The notes: generated by a model not told the origin, from the sequence alone. A stretch of DNA of 11,221 bases from Clostridia bacterium (GCA_900751885.1 CAADTH010000065.1:1-11221); one strand, 5' to 3'; shown: positions 1 to 6,756, counted from the stretch's first letter. Program-made: numbers and translations.

Positions 1-608
1 GGACTTTGTGATAATGCGTTGTCAATCGCCACACGAAGCAGCTCTCGGTGAGAGGGCTTTGCCTGATCGCCCAGCCATTTGTTATAGCTCTTTCCGTGAG
101 GTTTCGGATTCTCTACAATGGACACTTCATTCTCAATACAGATGGTGTCACTTAGCCGGCGAACCGCCTTGGTGCTGCCCCAAAAGTTTCGGAACTTCCG
201 GTCATATTCTAAGCTGACCGATGACCAAATAATGTGATTATGAATGTGCGACTTGTCTATGTGAGTGCATACTACAAAGGCATGATTGCCTTTAGTAAAA
301 CGCTTTGCAAATTCTACGCCCAGCCGGTTTGCTTCTTCCGGGGTAATCTCACCAGGGCGGAAGGACTGGCGCACATGATAGGCAATCACATCATCCGCGC
401 CACGCACTCGTCTGGTAGCGGCAATGTAATGCTGCTTTGCCAGAAGAAACTCTGCATCCGCAGTCCGGCTGTCACACGCATAGCCGGTAATGAGCCTGCC
501 GTTATCTGTTTTCTTTGGATTGACCACATAGTCGATGATGTCACTGATCGCCCGACTTTCTGTGCGGTCCTTGCCGACATGAAGCGGCATGATTCTTGTA
601 GTTGCCAT
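1..608 (-). CDS. MOBP-type relaxase (VirD2-like mobilization nuclease), N-terminal part, cut by window edge
   Basis: This frame is open from an ATG at 608 to the window start (202 codons, no stop), so it is the N-terminal part of a longer protein. It starts MATTRIMPLHVGKDRTESRA and carries the relaxase metal-binding motif THIDKSHIHNHII (residues 115-127, HxDxxHxHNH type). Upstream are IIDYVVNPKKT, whose Tyr27 is the likely nicking tyrosine, and AYHVRQSF (76-83). Relaxases of this family nick one strand at oriT, stay covalently bound to the 5' end and lead it into the type IV secretion channel. AGGAGG lies 7 bases before the ATG. The gene follows rloB by 100 bases, and no mobC-like accessory gene sits in front of it, where one is often found. 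The family call is secure. The exact ICE family cannot be told from this half. Confidence 0.93.
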   Translation of the reverse strand, partial: MATTRIMPLHVGKDRTESRAISDIIDYVVNPKKTDNGRLITGYACDSRTADAEFLLAKQHYIAATRRVRGADDVIAYHVRQSFRPGEITPEEANRLGVEFAKRFTKGNHAFVVCTHIDKSHIHNHIIWSSVSLEYDRKFRNFWGSTKAVRRLSDTICIENEVSIVENPKPHGKSYNKWLGDQAKPSHRELLRVAIDNALSQS

Positions 609-632
609 AATGCTTCCTCCTCTCCAAACACA

Positions 633-676
633 AAAGCTGCCACCCAACGAATCTTTATCGTCGAAGTGACAGCTTT
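633..676 (-). terminator. Inverted repeat between rloB and the relaxase gene, weak terminator or leader hairpin
   Basis: Arms 633-643 and 666-676 match at 10 of 11 positions (AAAGCTGCCAC against GTGACAGCTTT) around a 22-base loop. Read leftward, the stem is followed by TTTTGTGTTTGG, a poor U-tract. It could end the rloAB transcript, act as a leader hairpin for the relaxase, or be a protein-binding site. A TATAAT hexamer (682-687, minus strand) lies just upstream, but I see no good -35 box for it. Confidence 0.4.
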
Positions 677-708
677 CTGTCATTATACACACCTTTGTAA
701 TGGTGCTT

Positions 709-1338
709 TTATGTTCTTTTACTATTCAAAAATTCAACCAGCTCATAGACTGTCGTTACCGGATTACTGTCTCGGCAGATCACAGCAACCTGATCTCTGG
801 TTAATCTCTCCACTCGTTCTTTTGCGTACTGAATAGCTTCTGGCTGGTGTTCCTGCAATTCTTCAAAAACATCCACACTTTTTCCGTAATTTTCCAAATA
901 TCCTTTGTTTTTCAAGATGTCAATTATCGTAGCGGAATCTTTCAAATATCCATTCCGTTTTTCAAAATGGAGCAGATACCAATATTCAAATGCCGGATTG
1001 GAATATGCGATTTTGTACCCATGCTTCTCCGAATAGGAAATTGCAGCTTGAAGCTCAGAGTCTTTATTATCATCACGGTCAAATACACACCAAAGCTGAT
1101 CTCCGTCTTTCGGATAATAATCTGCTTGAGAGATCAGAGATTTTGCGTGTTTCACCAAATGTTCCGCCGCTTTATGTTTTGATGGAATTGGGATAATATC
1201 CACCAGACAGTTTCGTGAACGAAAATGTTTGAAATAAAGTGTCTCTGTTTCTTTTCCTTCGCAGATGATATAAACAATCGGTTTACGCTTCCGCCGCTTA
1301 ACTTTGTTCGGATCATACTCTTTTCGCATCTTGCTCAT
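709..1338 (-). CDS. rloB: RloB-like TOPRIM-family nuclease subunit of an ATPase/nuclease pair
   Basis: A 209-residue protein with the RloB layout. After a basic N-terminus (KVKRRKRKP) comes a TOPRIM-like glycine/glutamate motif, IICEGKETET (24-33, Glu27). Then follow the acidic motif WCVFDRDDN (83-91, Asp87/Asp89/Asp90), the family signature NPAFEYWYLLHF (114-125) and a C-terminal NPVTTVYELV (192-201). RloB proteins are partners of RloA ATPases and are related to AbiLii of the lactococcal AbiL abortive-infection system. By analogy with OLD and PARIS, the TOPRIM-like fold is presumed to cleave nucleic acid once the ATPase senses a trigger, but that activity is inferred. The ATG shares one base with the rloA stop (TGATG), with GGAGGTGA just upstream inside rloA, so the two are translationally coupled. 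Key acidic residues all appear present. Confidence 0.9.
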   Translation of the reverse strand: MSKMRKEYDPNKVKRRKRKPIVYIICEGKETETLYFKHFRSRNCLVDIIPIPSKHKAAEHLVKHAKSLISQADYYPKDGDQLWCVFDRDDNKDSELQAAISYSEKHGYKIAYSNPAFEYWYLLHFEKRNGYLKDSATIIDILKNKGYLENYGKSVDVFEELQEHQPEAIQYAKERVERLTRDQVAVICRDSNPVTTVYELVEFLNSKRT

Positions 1339-2504
1339 CAGGCGTCACCTCCGATAAAAGGGATTGCACCAAATCGTCCCTGAAGATAACCCTTACGCAC
1401 ATTTTCTCCTTTTCTTGGAGAGAAAGATGCCAACGAGTAAAGCTCTGTTGCACAAGTCTCATCGTTTTTTTCAGCAAACCAAATCTGATCTCTACGGAAG
1501 AAATTCAAGTCAAGCAGCATTGCATCGTGTGTTGTAAAAATCAGCTGCGCTCCCTTTGTATTGACAGCCTTATCCTGCACCATTTCAATCAGCCTTCTGG
1601 TTAAAAGAGGATGCAGACTATCTTCAATTTCATCAACAACTAAAAGTGCGCCGTTTTCAAGTGCCTGCAACCATCCTCCGATGCGGGCAAAAAAGTGTTG
1701 TGTACCGACAGATTCCTGCTCCATTAAAAGCTGAAAGTATTCTGTTGTACCGTCCTCGTTAATAATTCGATGTGTTGTCGTAATAACCGGTATTTTACCA
1801 GAGGTGTTCTTGATTGTAACGTCGGTGATTCCAAGATCGGCAAGCATCAATTCTTTTAAGATTCGAGCTTTCTTATCATCACCGCTGACAATCTGGGCAA
1901 CAGTTTCTGAGGTAGCTGGCTCTTCATCCATCAGAAATGTCAACTTTTCCAGGAACCACTGATAAGCATTTTCCGTCTGAGGCAGATTCCAGTCATTAGA
2001 GGACACCAGATAGAGCTTATTGTCCGGTGTTCGGTTACTCAGAGTAACCTGCTCATTTACATTTTCCCGGAACTCATACACTCCATTTTCTCTTGAAAAA
2101 ATTAAGGCTTCACGGCCATTCGGCCAATGGTAAAGATACTCTTTGTAAATCTTCTTTGCATCAAAAGAAAAACCGTATGTGTAACGAACTCCCTGAAAAA
2201 TAAATACGATTTCAAAAGAAGTCGGGACCTTTGTTCCGCCAAACGGCTCCCACGGCAACTTTTGACCTTTAGAAACTTTTGCAGCATTTCCCACAACCAT
2301 TTCTTTCATCGTCATCATTGCATGTAATACGTTACTTTTTCCGGCTGCATTTGCACCATAAATTGCAAGTACGGGCAGCAATGTCTTCTTTTCATCTGGA
2401 TGAAGCAGATACTCTTCAAATGACTTATCCTTAGAGGCCGCAAAACTGATCACGGCACTGTTTTTTATTGACCTGTGATTTTCCACTGTAAACTGAATCA
2501 GCAT
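1338..2504 (-). CDS. rloA: RloA-like ABC/SMC-type ATPase, sensor subunit paired with RloB
   Basis: A 388-residue AAA_15/AAA_21-type ATPase. The N-terminus MLIQFTVENHRSIKN is the usual first strand of RecF/OLD-like ATPases. Walker A is GANAAGKS (50-57). A signature-like ESVGTQ (264-269) replaces LSGGQ. Walker B is ALLVVDEIEDSLHP (286-299, Asp291/Glu292), and the switch histidine is in FTTHDA (His326). The region between the Walker motifs has no recognised extra domain, and the length is normal for RloA/AbiLi. The protein probably dimerises through ATP and controls RloB, a two-gene abortive-infection arrangement (AbiL-like). The ATG is preceded by GGAGGT nine bases upstream and by a near-consensus promoter at 2547-2575. 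The stop overlaps the rloB start by one base. Function in phage defence is inferred from the family, not shown here. Confidence 0.92.
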   Translation of the reverse strand: MLIQFTVENHRSIKNSAVISFAASKDKSFEEYLLHPDEKKTLLPVLAIYGANAAGKSNVLHAMMTMKEMVVGNAAKVSKGQKLPWEPFGGTKVPTSFEIVFIFQGVRYTYGFSFDAKKIYKEYLYHWPNGREALIFSRENGVYEFRENVNEQVTLSNRTPDNKLYLVSSNDWNLPQTENAYQWFLEKLTFLMDEEPATSETVAQIVSGDDKKARILKELMLADLGITDVTIKNTSGKIPVITTTHRIINEDGTTEYFQLLMEQESVGTQHFFARIGGWLQALENGALLVVDEIEDSLHPLLTRRLIEMVQDKAVNTKGAQLIFTTHDAMLLDLNFFRRDQIWFAEKNDETCATELYSLASFSPRKGENVRKGYLQGRFGAIPFIGGDA

Positions 2505-2546
2505 AATTGAATACCTCCATTCTCAGTATTCGTATTTTCAGTCACT

Positions 2547-2575
2547 ATTATAACAGTTAAAAATGCCTTGGTCAA
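2547..2575 (-). promoter_or_regulatory. Sigma-A type promoter of the rloA-rloB operon
   Basis: On the minus strand, TTGACC (2570-2575) and TATAAT (2547-2552) are separated by exactly 17 bases. This is 5/6 and 6/6 to consensus. The predicted start, about 7 bases downstream, gives a short 5' leader of roughly 36 bases. The cargo thus appears to be strongly and independently expressed, as expected for a standby defence system. Confidence 0.85.
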
Positions 2576-3168
2576 TATTTACGGATTGTTTTTGCAGTTT
2601 TTCTGCGAAATTTATAAATAAATTCTTTCTCAGCCATTTTTTGCAAAATATTTATCACCATTGCTGAATTGGAATCCGAGCTTCCAGTTTGCAAGTTTAA
2701 GTTCTGATTTAGCTAATCGCTTGCATAAGTAAATTCTGGCAAATCAAAATATCATGATTTTTATGGAAGTTAGTTTTGCAAAGTTCTTCAAAACTGGAAT
2801 TTACTATTAGAAACAAGTTGTTTTATGCTTCATATGCTGATATTTTTTTTTGAGATCTTAATCCTCTGAAAAAAGAGTCACGTTAAGCGGAGGTCGAATT
2901 TTATTTCTTTTTTCGCAAGATTAAATTCCACCCCTCATTCGGTTCAGTATTTCTTCCGAATGGCGCTACGTTTCTTATTTTTTCAGTAATAGAGGTGTAA
3001 GGTTAATCTCGTTAGCGGGAATGGATTTTATTCCTAACCATACAACCAGTCAAATATTTCTGTAACTGACTTGGCGGTATTGTTATCACGGATAAAAGCA
3101 AGCATTGTCCTATATTTAACCACTAAAAATTGGGTGAAAAAGGCTCTCGTTTGGTCAAATGATGTCAA
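2576..3168. other. AT-rich intergenic stretch without a recognisable gene, with several imperfect inverted repeats
   Basis: About 590 bases with frequent stops in all frames and no ribosome binding site leading into a usable frame. It is clearly more AT-rich than the flanking genes. Visible structures are CATTCGG (2936-2942) facing CCGAATG (2956-2962), and a nested hairpin with GGTTA/TAACC (3001-3005, 3035-3039) outside GGAAT/ATTCC (3018-3022, 3030-3034). None has a convincing terminator tail. The boundary between rpsI-downstream DNA and the RloAB/relaxase element should lie in or near this stretch, but I cannot place it. Confidence 0.6.
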
Positions 3169-3194
3169 ACTATATCAGCCCGTTTAGGTATAAG

Positions 3195-3229
3195 AAAACC
3201 CCGGAAAATCTTGATTTTCCGGGGTTTTT
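3195..3229. terminator. Strong intrinsic terminator downstream of the rpsI remnant
   Basis: A long GC-centred hairpin, AAAACCCCGGAAAATC (3195-3210) against GATTTTCCGGGGTTTT, with a tiny loop. It has a T-run on one side and an A-run on the other, so it can work in both directions. It lies about 30 bases past the rpsI stop codon in the rpsI direction, the normal place for that gene's own terminator. A wider repeat, ACTATATCA (3169-3177) and TGATATAGT (3239-3247), encloses it. Confidence 0.9.
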
Positions 3230-3259
3230 GAACCATTTTGATATAGTCTGAGCAGTCGA

Positions 3260-3307
3260 TTATCTCTTGCTGAACTGCGGAGCTCTACGAGCTGCTTTGA
3301 GACCGTA
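3260..3307 (-). pseudogene. rpsI: 3' end of rpsI (ribosomal protein S9): displaced target-gene end, att junction
   Basis: Read on the minus strand, the last 15 codons plus TAA give YGLKAARRAPQFSKR, the invariant C-terminal tail of bacterial ribosomal protein S9. Upstream of the tyrosine codon the frame leaves S9 sequence at once (IGE instead of a lysine-rich stretch), so only the tail is present. The integrase gene ends 109 bases away on that side. The other side carries a strong terminator at native spacing. Integrative elements that use the 3' end of a housekeeping gene leave exactly this: the gene is restored at the far junction and its old end remains at the near one. I infer that this is one att site of the element to the right. 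An intact rpsI should lie beyond the right window edge. Confidence 0.85.
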
Positions 3308-3416
3308 CTCACCTATCCTTGGTCCAAAAAGTCCAGTATTTATGCGGGTTTTCGGGCTTTTCTCTCTCAGTAAACCCATAGGTAAACCCACGAAATCGAG
3401 GAATTTTTGGTGCAGT
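3308..3416. other. Int-proximal element end with probable integrase arm-site repeats
   Basis: The 109 bases between the integrase stop and the rpsI tail are noncoding. They hold a direct repeat GTAAACCCA at 3370-3378 and 3382-3390, spaced 12 bases apart (about one helical turn). Tn916-type integrases have an N-terminal arm-binding domain that contacts short direct repeats near the element ends, so these are candidate arm sites. This assignment is inference from position and spacing. No clear terminator for the integrase gene is seen here. Confidence 0.45.
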
Positions 3417-4628
3417 TTAACGCAGCCCGAATGCAGCATTCACAACGCTGCTTAATTCCTCAGGTTTATTATACTTGACTTTCGCATAGATGTCCATAGT
3501 CGTTTTGCTGTTCTCATGGCCTGCCAGATACTGCACCGTCTTAGGATCAACACCTTTGTAAATCAGATTGGTGATGTAGGTGTGCCGCAGCATGTGCGGA
3601 GTCACCTTGAAGTCCATCGTATACACCAGTTTGGGATTATTCGGCTGATGCTCACCAAGCCTTGGCTTTATTCTATGCTTGATGGACTGTCCATTTACAT
3701 AAGTGTAATAACAGCGTTCTGCAGTAGAACGGACTGTTATGTACTTCCAGACTCTCACAAACTGTGTTTCCGTCAAAACAGTTCCCTTCGAATTCGAGAT
3801 CACATATTCCGATTCTGATTTTTCCCTTTCTTCCTTGAGACAGGCTACCAGGCATTTTGGAATTGGAACATCTCGTTTTGCTGCCGGTGTCTTCAATAGC
3901 GTGTTGACTACCGGCTCACCGCCTTCCACATGCCATGCACGCCTTACCGAAATGTACGGCGTTTTTTCATCCAGGAATACGCAGTCCCATTTTAATCCAA
4001 GGATCTCTTCTCTACGCAATCCCGCGTACAAACCGATCATCACGAAGACATACGGTGGAAGCTCACGAATGCTATCCAGCAAAATGGCAGTCTGTTCATC
4101 CGTCAAAGCCTCGCGCCGTTTCGCTGGCTTTCCGCCTCTTGCGCAAATCGTTTTGGATGGATTCTCTTTAATCACCTTGCTCTCTTCTGCTGAATTAAAA
4201 ATGTTCTTAATCAGCATATTGAGCTGACCATACATTCCGGAAGAACCTTTTGATAACGGAACCATCAGCAGCCGCAGGTCATCTGTGGTCACCTCGTCCA
4301 TATACATCTGTCCAATCGGACCCACGATGTACCGATTCACCATCCGTGCGTATCCTTCCAACGTATTAGTTCTTACCGTTCCAGACCGCATCAGCAACCA
4401 TTTTTCACAGTACTCTTCCACGGTCGGATTCTCTCTGTGGAAAACCACTTCTGCAATTTTCTTCTGGGCATCTTCCACCCGGTCATACAATTCTTCGCGT
4501 GTCAGCCCATAAATCGCCACTCTCTTTCCGTCTGCATCTGTAATCCGGGTGCGGTAATACTGTACCCCTTTCATCATCACTGTTCCGTATTCCGGAAGTT
4601 CAGCAGGACGCTTTTTCCCTTTAGCCAT
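3417..4628 (-). CDS. Tyrosine recombinase/integrase, Tn916 Int-like (copy next to the att site)
   Basis: A complete 403-residue tyrosine recombinase. An N-terminal arm-binding region (about 10-60, YGTVMMKGVQYYRTRITDAD) is followed by a SAM-like core-binding domain opening with PTVEEYCEKWLL (68-79) and the catalytic domain from about 175. Catalytic residues are all visible: Arg205 in AGLRREEILGL, Lys246 in LLKTPAAKR, His345 and Arg348 in HMLRHTYI, His371 in AGHENS and the nucleophile Tyr381 in DIYAKV. It should catalyse integration and, with an excisionase, excision at the rpsI site beside it. AGGAGG precedes the ATG. It has its own promoter and is cut off from the upstream integrase by a terminator, so it is a separate unit. 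It is closely related along its whole length to the integrase at 4775-5983. Confidence 0.95.
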   Translation of the reverse strand: MAKGKKRPAELPEYGTVMMKGVQYYRTRITDADGKRVAIYGLTREELYDRVEDAQKKIAEVVFHRENPTVEEYCEKWLLMRSGTVRTNTLEGYARMVNRYIVGPIGQMYMDEVTTDDLRLLMVPLSKGSSGMYGQLNMLIKNIFNSAEESKVIKENPSKTICARGGKPAKRREALTDEQTAILLDSIRELPPYVFVMIGLYAGLRREEILGLKWDCVFLDEKTPYISVRRAWHVEGGEPVVNTLLKTPAAKRDVPIPKCLVACLKEEREKSESEYVISNSKGTVLTETQFVRVWKYITVRSTAERCYYTYVNGQSIKHRIKPRLGEHQPNNPKLVYTMDFKVTPHMLRHTYITNLIYKGVDPKTVQYLAGHENSKTTMDIYAKVKYNKPEELSSVVNAAFGLR

Positions 4629-4674
4629 GTGTTCTCCTCCTATCTATCTTCATACATTGCGTGTTGTCACTTTT

Positions 4675-4703
4675 ATTATCATGGCGTACAGCACTTCCTT
4701 CAA
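4675..4703 (-). promoter_or_regulatory. Promoter of the att-proximal integrase gene
   Basis: TTGAAG (4698-4703) and GATAAT (4675-4680) on the minus strand are 17 bases apart (4/6 and 5/6 to consensus), about 50 bases before the integrase ATG. Directly upstream of the -35 box is TCGACATC (4705-4712). The identical octamer sits in the same place before the other integrase promoter and may be an operator. Confidence 0.65.
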
Positions 4704-4720
4704 GGATGTCGAATGTATGT

Positions 4721-4753
4721 AAAAAGGGCAGGGATTTTTGACCATCCCTGCCC
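4721..4753 (-). terminator. Intrinsic terminator after the upstream integrase gene
   Basis: A perfect 10-bp stem, GGGCAGGGAT (4726-4735) with ATCCCTGCCC (4744-4753), has an 8-base loop and is followed on the minus strand by TTTTT (4721-4725). It starts 22 bases past the stop of the 4775-5983 integrase and isolates it from the next integrase. Confidence 0.9.
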
Positions 4754-4774
4754 TAATTTCTTTCTGATTTACTC

Positions 4775-5983
4775 TTAATCCCACGATGCAAAAGCATCTT
4801 CCAGCACTCCTGCGAGCTGCTCTGGGCGATTATATTTCACCTTGGCGTAAATATCCATGGTGATCTTGCTGCTTTCATGACCGGCAAGATACTGAACCGT
4901 CTTCGGATCAACCGAAGCATGAATCAGATTCGTAATGTAGGTGTGCCGCAGCTGATGCGGAGTCACCTCAAAGTCCAGACTGTAAACCACATTTCCATTG
5001 TGTGCTGCCTTTTCCCCCAGAACCGGCTTCACCGTATGCTTCACCCTCTTGCCATCTTCATAGCGGTAATAGCAGCGTTCCTTGGTGGTACGGGTTACGA
5101 TATACTGCCATAATCTCTTGAACTGCGTATAGGACAACGGGTCTCCATCCCGGTTTGCAACCACAAAATCCGATGTCGATGTCTTCTTCGCCTCTTTCAG
5201 ACATTCCAGAAGATTGTCCGGCAGAGGGACATTCCGATGCGCTGCCTTTGTTTTCAGCTCTGTCAGAATCACCGGACGATTATGCTCCGTATGCCAGGCT
5301 CTCCGAACGGTAAGGTACGGAGCCTCGCAATCAAGATACACCGAATCCCATTGAAGTCCGAGGATTTCTTCTCTCCGCAATCCTGCGTACAGCCCCAGCA
5401 TCACGAACACATACGGCGGTAAGCCGTAAATGGCATCCAGCAGCTTATCCACCTGCTCATCCGTAAGCGGGAGGCGGTCCTTCTGGGGAATCCCGCCCAC
5501 ATTCTTCTTCAGATAGATGGTCGGATTCTCATCAATGATCTTACTCTCCATTGCTGCCGTGAAAATACACTTATATAGAACGTTCACTGATTTGTACACG
5601 GATGCCGACTTTTTCGATGCCGCCAGCAGTGCCAGGCGAATGTCATCTGCTGTTACATCTCCCATATGCATATCGCCCAATGGCTTGATGATGTAGTTCT
5701 TCACTTTCGATGTATAGTCAATCAGCGTTGTCATCCTGATCTGTGCCGACTGCATCAGCAGCCATTTCTCGCAATACTCCTCCACTGTAGGTGTACTGCG
5801 GCGATACGTCTTGTTCTCAATCTGCTGGATCGCTTCCTGTTCCTTCTGGTACAGTTCCTCTCTCGTTCTTGCATATAAGGAAACCCGCCGTCCCTGCTGA
5901 TCTGTTACACGGGTTCGATAATATTGCGTTCCCTTCATACTCACCGTACCATAATCGGGAAGCATCATTCTTCTTGCCGCCAT
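4775..5983 (-). CDS. Tyrosine recombinase/integrase, Tn916 Int-like (second, paralogous copy)
   Basis: A complete 402-residue tyrosine recombinase with the same architecture as its downstream neighbour. The arm-binding N-terminus contains YGTVSMKGTQYYRTRV (11-26), the core-binding domain opens with PTVEEYCEKWLL (65-76), and a full catalytic domain follows. Active-site residues are Arg203 (AGLRREEILGL), Lys244 (ELKTKAAHR), His343/Arg346 (HQLRHTYI), His369 (AGHESS) and Tyr379 (DIYAKV). Stretches such as PPYVFVM-GLYAGLRREEILGL are shared with the other copy, and the two genes align without large gaps, so they are paralogues. Divergence spread along the genes shows the duplication is not recent. 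The gene follows the excisionase-like gene by 71 bases and has GGAGGT before the ATG. Whether both enzymes act on the same att site, or one was inherited from another element, cannot be told here. Confidence 0.95.
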   Translation of the reverse strand: MAARRMMLPDYGTVSMKGTQYYRTRVTDQQGRRVSLYARTREELYQKEQEAIQQIENKTYRRSTPTVEEYCEKWLLMQSAQIRMTTLIDYTSKVKNYIIKPLGDMHMGDVTADDIRLALLAASKKSASVYKSVNVLYKCIFTAAMESKIIDENPTIYLKKNVGGIPQKDRLPLTDEQVDKLLDAIYGLPPYVFVMLGLYAGLRREEILGLQWDSVYLDCEAPYLTVRRAWHTEHNRPVILTELKTKAAHRNVPLPDNLLECLKEAKKTSTSDFVVANRDGDPLSYTQFKRLWQYIVTRTTKERCYYRYEDGKRVKHTVKPVLGEKAAHNGNVVYSLDFEVTPHQLRHTYITNLIHASVDPKTVQYLAGHESSKITMDIYAKVKYNRPEQLAGVLEDAFASWD

Positions 5984-6013
5984 ATCATTACCTCCAATCC
6001 TGTTGATGCTTTC

Positions 6014-6042
6014 ATTATTGCGGATTCATCGTCCATACTCAA
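6014..6042 (-). promoter_or_regulatory. Promoter of the upstream integrase gene
   Basis: TTGAGT (6037-6042) and AATAAT (6014-6019) on the minus strand are 17 bases apart, in the gap between the excisionase stop and the integrase ATG. As at the other integrase promoter, TCGACATC (6044-6051) abuts the -35 side. The integrase could thus be expressed apart from the excisionase. Confidence 0.6.
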
Positions 6043-6054
6043 CGATGTCGATTT

Positions 6055-6285
6055 TCACCGCCGAAAGCTTCGAGGTTTGCGATATGTCGCAGCACGTTCC
6101 ATCGGTTTTGCACGGTGCGTACATTTTGCAATGTACTCCTGAATCCCCACTTCCGTGAAATAAACGCAGCCGTTTTCCACATACTGAACATAGGAGATCA
6201 AACCGTCTGTTCTTGCAGCGTCCAGTGTTTTTACACTGATTCCCAGTATACTGGCTGCTTCTTTCCTTGTAATCAGTTTATCCAT
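6055..6285 (-). CDS. Excisionase-like small helix-turn-helix protein
   Basis: Probably 76 residues. The N-terminal part LITRKEAASILGISVKTLDA (4-23) is a typical winged-helix/MerR-like helix-turn-helix of Xis and AlpA type. A short wing (YFTEVGIQEYI) and a basic tail (RKPRSFRR) follow. Such proteins bend DNA at element ends and push the integrase toward excision, which fits its place directly before two integrases. I chose the ATG at 6285 because it overlaps the stop of the toxin gene by 8 bases (ATGGATAA), a normal coupled arrangement. An in-frame ATG at 6300 and a longer frame from 6357 are possible, but would overlap the toxin gene more. The recombination directionality role is inferred from the fold and position. 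Confidence 0.8.
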   Translation of the reverse strand: MDKLITRKEAASILGISVKTLDAARTDGLISYVQYVENGCVYFTEVGIQEYIAKCTHRAKPMERAATYRKPRSFRR

Positions 6286-6700
6286 CGCCTTCTTCGCCAT
6301 CCTTTCGGCATTTGCCCTGCCTTTTTTTCTCTGCTTGTTCCGGAATGTAATATCCAAGTTGAATCCTTACAGCTTCATCAATCCCACGCATCTGCCCCTT
6401 ACTTACCCGCCCAAGATAGCGAATCACGCATATCTTGTCGCAGGTGTCGAGCTGTTCTGCCAATACCATAGACGGTTTTGCCAGCCCCTTTGCTTTACGG
6501 AGAAAGAAATGCGTTGGCTGTTTTCGCTTCTTCTCAATTTTCGATGTCAGCGGAGCAATCGTGATCGTCGGCGCATAATAATTGCCGACATCATTCTGAA
6601 GAACCACAACAGGACGAACACCGCCCTGCTTTGATCCGACCGGAACACCGAGATTGGCGAGATATAAATCACCTCGCCGATAAACCCAGTTTTCTTTCAT
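6278..6700 (-). CDS. PemK/MazF-family endoribonuclease-like toxin without a visible antitoxin
   Basis: A 140-residue protein with the MazF/PemK fold motifs: YRRGDLYLANLG (7-18), GGVRPVVVLQND (26-37, conserved Arg29), ITIAPLTSK (46-54, with the usual Ser/Thr), then THFFL and KPSMVLAEQLDTCDK (75-89). MazF-type enzymes cut single-stranded RNA at short sequences and normally pair with a small upstream antitoxin. None is seen here. The basic C-terminus EKKRQGKCRKDGEEGDG is an extension. The start at 6700 is supported by TTGGAGAC ahead of it and by the motif beginning near residue 7; a GTG at 6769 would add 23 unlikely residues. The gene overlaps the excisionase gene, so it may help maintain the element or tie toxin level to excision. 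Whether it is active without an antitoxin is unknown. Confidence 0.85.
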   Translation of the reverse strand: MKENWVYRRGDLYLANLGVPVGSKQGGVRPVVVLQNDVGNYYAPTITIAPLTSKIEKKRKQPTHFFLRKAKGLAKPSMVLAEQLDTCDKICVIRYLGRVSKGQMRGIDEAVRIQLGYYIPEQAEKKRQGKCRKDGEEGDG

Positions 6701-6756
6701 ATGCTGTTGTCTCCAATCTCCATACACTGATATGGATAAAGCCTGCCAGGTATCAT
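6697..6756 (-). CDS. Possible 19-residue leader peptide ahead of the PemK-like gene
   Basis: A short frame, MIPGRLYPYQCMEIGDNSI, ends in a TGA that overlaps the toxin start as ATGA, a pattern typical of coupled genes. The ribosome binding site is weak. Its ATG lies in the loop of an inverted repeat: GTATC/GATAC (6750-6754, 6760-6764) inside CTGCC/GGCAG (6743-6747, 6772-6776). The frame stays open upstream for about 27 more codons without a normal start. It may be a translational leader for the toxin or simply chance. It is too short and unlike known antitoxins to be called one. Confidence 0.3.
   Translation of the reverse strand: MIPGRLYPYQCMEIGDNSI

Noticed and set aside
386..643. 85-codon minus-strand frame overlapping the relaxase
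   Set aside because: It is in another frame of the relaxase N-terminus, which has the HxDxxHxHNH motif and the AGGAGG site. The frame itself has no recognisable motif.
234..836. 200-codon open frame on the plus strand
   Set aside because: It lies opposite the relaxase and rloB genes, shows no family motif, and has no ribosome binding site. It is a shadow of the minus-strand relaxase.
3267..3455. 62-codon plus-strand frame across the rpsI tail
   Set aside because: It reads antisense to the rpsI remnant, crosses the att region and the integrase end, and has no ribosome binding site.
6286..6357. 24-residue longer N-terminus of the excisionase-like protein
   Set aside because: It would overlap the toxin gene by 80 bases. 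The ATG at 6285 gives an 8-base coupled overlap and a normal-length HTH protein.
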